DNA of 25,117 bases, taken from NCBI GenBank assembly GCA_008931825.1, contig QXVZ01004302.1:1-25117 (forward strand), in the 5' to 3' direction. The notes beneath the pieces were generated by a model, which was given only the letters and a program-made list of their open reading frames with translations, was not told the DNA's origin and ran no database searches. Below are positions 22,019 to 25,117 of this stretch, piece by piece. The stretch comes from Phallusia fumigata (taxonomy: Eukaryota; Chordata; Ascidiacea; Phlebobranchia; Ascidiidae). The position numbers were made by a program, and so were the translations under genes. Each line of letters opens with the position of its first letter. The first letter of the stretch is position 1.

Positions 22019-25000
22019 ATGTATTTTGGAGTTGTTTCATTTCTTCTGGCAATACTTGCAAGAGAAATTGCAGGTAAGTATAAATGTTAAGTCTTCAGAT
22101 TTTAGTTATGCTTTAATTGTTTCTAATTAGAACAAAAATCAAGAATTTTAATTGATATAAAACTGTTCATATAGACTCTTTTTGTTTGGTGAAATAACCT
22201 ACTCACTAACATTAAACTATCGTCACACTTTAAGGTCAAGAATGAAAGTGCCAATGCATGGATATAAAACATTGGCTTTTTTGTAATAAATTATTTTTAA
22301 GGTCTGCATCCAAACCAAACAACTTGGGCGGCAAACTACAATGGAACAATGTATTGGTACAGTGAGTGTTATGGAAGCGGAGAAGATCCTCCAAGTGTTT
22401 ACTGGACAGTTTCGTTGAACCATAATCACACAGATACAGCAGGCTACAACTGGTGCTGGGGTTGCACTCCGCCACAATACATTTTCAACTCATTTAACTT
22501 GCCTGGATTGAATTCAACGATAGAATGGAACTCATCTTGCGTCAACACAACATTCGATGTAACGCTGCCTAGAAATTTCACTTTGGACAAAAGCGTTGTT
22601 GAGGTCGACACAATCAGTATTGATCCACAGACAAGGAATGTTACGATTGCAGGTAAGTTGGTGCAAAGCGTATAAACGCTAGTGTTTGGAAAAAAGAGGA
22701 AAAACAATTTTTTTTCAAGTTGGGTTACTTATTCCCCAAACATTTGGGGCTGGCTTCGCTATTGACAGGAATGTAAAGCGATAATTTTTATTAATGGGTT
22801 TTAAAAAGTATGCTCCGCCCCAATGGGTTCTAACCCCATGTCGCCAATCCATGTTTGTCTAAAGTCAGAAATTTTCAGCGCATTCGATCATGCTTTGTTT
22901 GGTCTATCCAGGAATAAATTCCAACAAAGACATTTTATTACATACATAAAACGTATCCTGCGAATAATAACACGCCACCACAAACGTAGAGACTGAACGA
23001 AACACTCAATATGCTGTATTTGCATAAGGTAGAGACGAACGTCGAAACTTTTACAGCTTTGCTAGACTGAATTTTGTTTATTGAATGTTTGTTTATTGAA
23101 TGAATGTTTCCTTTGCAGTGCAGTTCCCTTCAGCTACTTTAGCTACTACAATACGGTGGTTTTATTACACTCGAACATCGAAATCATCTTCACATGCTGA
23201 TTGCTGATAAGGGTTTTTTTAAACAGGGAATATGTTGTCGTAAAAGATAAAACTCATTTGTCTTTCAAAACATTATAGTTTCAAATGTGTGAACTATGCT
23301 CATTTTTGGCAGAATGTCAGAAAACGTTAAATTTCGATGTTTCTGTATCTGCTCCCAATGGATTTTATGACACACAAGGAAAATTTGATTGTCCCAGCAA
23401 AGGAAGTTTGTTTACAAACAGTGGAACACCAGTTGATAATAACAATACAAAATGTTTGTCAACTGCTCAATGGGATCGGGAAAATGTGGTTGAATGTTGG
23501 TTTGGTGAGCTACGTTTTGGAGTTGGTGTATACTGTTGAAATAACATTAGGTTTGTTTTGTGCAGCACCAGCAGCATCACTACACATAAATGGAAGTGTC
23601 GGTTCGAAGTTTACTGTCAAGGAGAACAACACTTTAATATTAGATTGTTATTACACTGATGAATATCCAGTTGGATCCAATACTGTTTATTATAAGGGCA
23701 CAGGCATTTACGCAAATGTAACCAAAGTAAGTGTTTTTATTATTCCAAGTGCTGTGTATTATTTAACTAAGACTGCTTAATTTATCACAACTAGCAAGCC
23801 TCTTAATTCTTAAATTGGGAAATGTACAGAACATTTTTTTGTTTTTTTCTTTAACCTTTATAAATGGAAAGAGTTGTTTTGCTGAGTTAGCCTGCTGGGT
23901 TGCCAAGGATATTTGTTTCTTCTGCAGAACACTCTTGTGCAGTTTATTCCAAAACGTGAAGACAACGGTCTTACTATTTCCTGTCAAGCCGAGACACCGT
24001 ATACAGAACAGAATAATGAACTTGGACGCTCTCAAGTTACTTTGCTTGATGTGCAATGTAAGTTAAACTTAACACTATGTGGGAACCTGTTTGTAAATAT
24101 GAATATCTACCATGTATGTATAGATCACCCATACAATGTGCATGTAGTCATATCCACATCAAAAAATGTAGGAAAATTAGGTAAACCATTTATTTCAAAC
24201 TCCGCAAAAAAATGTTACATTCCATTGTTTAAACCAGAGCTTCCTAAACTAGGGGTTGCTACCTTTAATTGGGTCAGGCAAAGAATTTTGTGGGTCGCTA
24301 GTACACCAATTTATCACAAATTGTCATAATCACCGTCCTTTAAACGTTTACCTCGGTATAATGTGTAAAGTTTTCTACATTGTCATGCTGAAACTGTGCA
24401 AAATAAATTAAAATTGGATTTTGCTATTTAGAATCACCCACTAAACAAGCGATTTGTTTTCAACTGCTTTTTTTCGGTCAATCATTAAAGGTCACAGATA
24501 AATTTTAGAAATCAAAAGGGGTCGTTGGAACTCAACACATCATTTTAATGGAATGTAACAACACAATCTCTAAAGTTGGATGAAATTAGTTGTAACTATT
24601 ACCAGCATTTCTATGATTGATAGTGGCAATTATACATGCCACACAGAAGACCAGTTTGCAATTTAGATTAATGTCCTCTGTGGGTGATAAACATGATATT
24701 TTTTCAGTTCAATATACAATTAAATCAAACTTTGTAGACTCACCAACTGTTGGGAAGATATTTGTTACTTCAAGTAATTCATCAATTGAAAATGCATATG
24801 GTGTTTTTCTTGATAATGAACAAACAGCAACCTTAAACTGTTCAAGGAAAGCAAATCCACCAGCTACTTGCGAATTTCAAATTGGAGAAATTGTCCAAAG
24901 TGAAAGTTCTTGTGTCTTGTCTCAAACATTTGCAGAAACTACATCAGTTTCATGCAATGCAAGTAACATTGCTGGTAGCAGTGTTTCACGACTTAATCTT

Positions 25001-25117
25001 ACAGTGGTAACAGAAAGTAAGTTAACCATTTCACTTAATTCATTGGGCTGCGGCCTTTTTTCGGGCTACCAAGTACTTTTTAGTGGACCAGGCAAACCTT
25101 ACTTGTGTGGGCTGTGT
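22019..25117 (+). CDS. Receptor C (5' part): signal peptide-novel domain-CCP-Ig1-[Ig2/3 lost]-Ig4
   Basis: Exons: 22019-22073, 22302-22652, 23313-23504, 23566-23726, 23928-24057, (degenerate 24124-24679), 24738-25016, continuing past the right edge. The start MYFGVVSFLLAILAREIAG is a plain signal peptide. Exon 2 is the same unrecognised domain as in receptor B, with YNWCWGC and many N-x-S/T sites (NQT, NGT, NHT, NST, NSS, NTT, NFT, NVT). Exon 3 is a four-Cys CCP of 192 nt, the same length as in B. Exons 4 and 5 (161 and 130 nt, as in B) make one Ig domain split by a phase-0 intron. Exon 24738-25016 (279 nt, as in B) is Ig4. The Ig2 and Ig3 exons are broken. Because exon 5 ends and Ig4 starts in phase 1, skipping them gives an intact frame (a TAC codon at the junction). 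It may be a functional shorter receptor or an early pseudogene; the unseen 3' half would decide. Confidence 0.75.
24124..24679 (+). pseudogene. Degenerate Ig2 and Ig3 exons of receptor C
   Basis: From 24124 the sequence matches the start of B's Ig2 exon (HPYNVH, then ISTS). It gains one A in an A-run near 24205-24212, which shifts the frame, and is cut at about 24234 by a hAT-like element. From about 24528 it matches the second half of B's Ig3 exon, with an in-frame TAA where B has CAA, a 4-nt deletion, a TAG in place of B's coding sequence after the FAI region, and a loss of about 18 nt before the old donor. The rest of Ig2, the intron and the first half of Ig3 are missing. Confidence 0.75.
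24235..24527. mobile_element. hAT-like MITE copy inside the Ig2 exon of receptor C
   Basis: cagagcttcctaaactaggg matches the left end of the MITE at 3058, and the internal gggtcgctagtacaccaattt matches its gggtcgcgagttcaccaattt. It sits within sequence that is coding in receptor B (after cattccattgttt). The right end is not clean: gaaatcaaaaggggtcgttgg runs into the Ig3 remnant with no visible target duplication, so the right terminus and neighbouring host DNA were probably deleted together. Confidence 0.65.

Noticed and set aside
22731-22870. Short inverted repeats (ccccaaacatttgggg and a tRNA-B-box-like ggttctaacccc)
   Set aside because: Looks like a decayed repeat in an intron of receptor C, but I could not find both ends or a target duplication.
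1-25117. CRISPR array, operon or prokaryotic genes
   Set aside because: Spliced genes, poly(A) signals and SINE/MITE content show a metazoan genome; no regularly spaced short repeats are present.

Overview
The window reads as a compact, AT-rich invertebrate genome. Introns are short (many about 60 bp), exons are joined by GT-AG phase-1 introns, and small hAT-like and tRNA-derived repeats are common. A tunicate of the Ciona type fits best (moderate confidence, from gene style only). Most of the sequence is a cluster of single-pass membrane receptors built from CCP/sushi and immunoglobulin (Ig) domains. Exon coordinates below were built by hand from splice signals, conserved phase and comparison of the copies with each other.

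Layout, left to right. (1) 1-2055 (+): 3' part of receptor A, with two Ig domains, a membrane-proximal module, a TM segment and a tyrosine-rich tail. (2) 2056-4610: 3' flank with two hAT-like non-autonomous elements. (3) 4611-4876 (-): two isolated, precisely bounded family exons (relic E). (4) 4877-7561: no gene seen; holds a two-copy tandem duplication near 5.7-6.2 kb. (5) 15708-7562 (-): receptor B, apparently complete, 22 exons and about 1083 residues, with N-terminal domain, CCP, five Ig domains, membrane-proximal module, TM and a long multi-exon tail. (6) 16049-20605 (+): receptor D, 11 exons and about 492 residues, with a beta-rich N-terminal domain, five Cys-rich CCP-like repeats, TM and a short Gly/Asn tail; it is head-to-head with B. 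(7) 20606-22018: 3' flank of D, a tRNA-derived SINE and the 5' flank of C. (8) 22019-25117 (+): 5' part of receptor C, a paralogue of B, running off the right edge.

A, B and C share closely related ectodomain exons, but B and C start with unrelated signal-peptide exons, and A and B end in unrelated cytoplasmic tails. A's tail has YxxM/YxN motifs and an ITIM-like motif. B's tail has four NPxY motifs and a proline-rich stretch. The A/B homology stops abruptly inside the TM exon. C has lost Ig2 and Ig3 to a hAT-like insertion plus deletion and frameshifts, but every flanking exon is phase 1-1, so a shorter in-frame protein can still be made. The pattern resembles polymorphic recognition or allorecognition receptor clusters, where one ectodomain is reused on different signalling tails. 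That functional reading is inference.
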